From assembly GCA_947174085.1 (NCBI GenBank), contig CAMWHN010000024.1, positions 1 through 15,589 on the forward strand: DNA of 15,589 bases. The letters run 5' to 3'. Below, one piece after another: positions 15,091 through 15,589 of the stretch (its first letter is position 1; each line of letters opens with the position of its first letter). The translations under genes were made by a program, and so were the position numbers. The notes below the pieces were generated by a model. That model was given only the letters and a program-made list of their open reading frames with translations, ran no database searches and was not told where the DNA came from. This stretch comes from an uncultured Ruminococcus sp. (GTDB lineage Bacteria; Bacillota; Clostridia; Oscillospirales; Ruminococcaceae).

Positions 15091-15589
15091 TAACAAATAT
15101 TTTTCCAGAAGCTCCTAGTAATAGGGGCTTTTATTTTTAATTTTCTTGGCACAGGCATAACAGGCATATTGCCGAATAATAAAAATTTTACAATATTGCC
15201 CTCTATCACAGCGTGCCAATCTGTTCCGGAAATATAATAACCATCTGAAATATAGCTATTAAAAATTACATAATCTTTTCCAGTAGATAATTCTGTTAAT
15301 AATACACTGCCATAAGAAACATTGCTGACAAGAAATTTTTTTATTTCGCCCTGTTTCAGTAAAGAACCTTTTAGAAATATTTTAATTTCGCCATGACAAA
15401 TAATATTATCTGTACTGGAAAGTTCTGTCATATCTAAATTTTTTTCTGTTATCACATGCAAAATATCTCCGATTGCCAGATAATTTCCGTCAGGAATTGC
15501 CTGTAAAAATTCTTTTGGCATATAATACGAATTACCTTTTTTATCCGCAAGAATAAAATTATTTTTTCTTGCTGACACAACAACAAAAT
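14901..15589 (-). CDS. Unrecognised protein, 5' end outside window; C-terminal boundary doubtful
   Basis: The minus-strand frame is open from the right edge (reading ..FVVVSARKNNFILADKKG) to a stop at 14901. It continues beyond the window, so the GTG at 15578 is probably not its start. From the edge to about 15140 the translation looks natural: IPDGNYLAIGDILHVITEKN, then a stretch with two GEIK(I/K)F segments, with beta-strand-like alternation. No family is recognised, and no signal or membrane helix is seen in this part. The last 80 or so codons run through the convergent VanY terminator. The last 63 are antisense to the VanY tail, giving a low-complexity Ser/Asp/Gly/Val sequence that is probably not biological. 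A TAA in another frame at 15139-15137 sits where a normal stop would be expected, so a frameshift near the 3' end is possible. Confidence 0.55.
   Translation of the reverse strand, partial: FVVVSARKNNFILADKKGNSYYMPKEFLQAIPDGNYLAIGDILHVITEKNLDMTELSSTDNIICHGEIKIFLKGSLLKQGEIKKFLVSNVSYGSVLLTELSTGKDYVIFNSYISDGYYISGTDWHAVIEGNIVKFLLFGNMPVMPVPRKLKIKAPITRSFWKNICYYTGAFNGASINDSTGIVVSGSDVIKLDSDCSGSDVIKSDSGCSGSGVISDSVSVSISVSPST
14959..15030 (+). repeat. Tandem 36-bp repeat in the tail of the VanY-like gene
   Basis: Two adjacent copies (14959-14994 and 14995-15030) differ at only three positions and encode the 12-residue unit PEQPESDFITSE / PEQSESNFITSE. A truncated third start (CCAGAA) follows. The length is a multiple of three, so changes in copy number would keep the frame. 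Confidence 0.85.
15110..15138 (+). terminator. Intrinsic terminator of the VanY-like gene
   Basis: AGCTCCTA (15110-15117) pairs with TAGGGGCT (15122-15129), an 8-bp stem with one T-G pair and a GTAA loop, followed by TTTTATTTTT. It starts 20 bp after the stop codon. No T-run follows on the minus strand, so it does not serve the gene coming the other way. Confidence 0.85.

Overview
The window is AT-rich DNA from a Gram-positive anaerobe. Three things point to the class Clostridia, and most likely to a Ruminococcus-type fibre degrader: strong AGGAGG-type ribosome binding sites, a clostridial-type single-chain pyruvate:ferredoxin oxidoreductase, and a secreted xyloglucanase with a C-terminal cellulosomal dockerin. 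The species cannot be fixed from the sequence alone. Genus-level placement is inference.

Layout. At the left edge lie the last 30 codons of an unidentified gene. A promoter at 133-161 then starts a six-gene same-strand block: ung (uracil-DNA glycosylase), metF (methylenetetrahydrofolate reductase), a stand-alone MetH reactivation subunit, metH (cobalamin-dependent methionine synthase without its own activation domain), a membrane-anchored GH25 lysozyme, and a ROK-family glucokinase. The gaps are small (31, -4, -4, 52 and 24 bp), and the only clear terminator is after the kinase, at 6713-6744. MetF makes the 5-methyl-THF that MetH uses, and the small protein between them should reactivate oxidised MetH, so the middle three genes form a methionine/one-carbon unit with two four-base start/stop overlaps.

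The 614-bp gap 6625-7238 has no protein gene but holds the most notable feature. On the minus strand a full promoter (TTGACG, 17 bp, TATCAT), a 5' stem-loop, a pyrimidine-rich unpaired stretch and an intrinsic terminator together define a candidate small RNA of about 130 nt. To its right are a palindrome, short direct repeats and a strong promoter for nifJ.

nifJ (7239-10781) encodes pyruvate:ferredoxin oxidoreductase. Two back-to-back terminators separate it from the convergent GH74-dockerin xyloglucanase on the minus strand (10892-13537). A 335-bp divergent promoter region follows. It serves the xyloglucanase on one side and, on the other, a membrane-anchored VanY/M15B D,D-carboxypeptidase with an Ig-like spacer and an acidic repeat tail. 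The right edge holds the C-terminal part of an unrecognised minus-strand gene. Its frame runs on through the VanY terminator and antisense to the end of VanY.

Sigma-A-type promoters are unusually easy to see here. Four of them share a 17-bp spacer and an extended -10 of the form T(A/G)TGC-TAnnAT. Apart from the small RNA candidate, the window is mostly housekeeping and fibre-degradation genes. I see no defence island, prophage, insertion sequence, CRISPR array, tRNA or rRNA.
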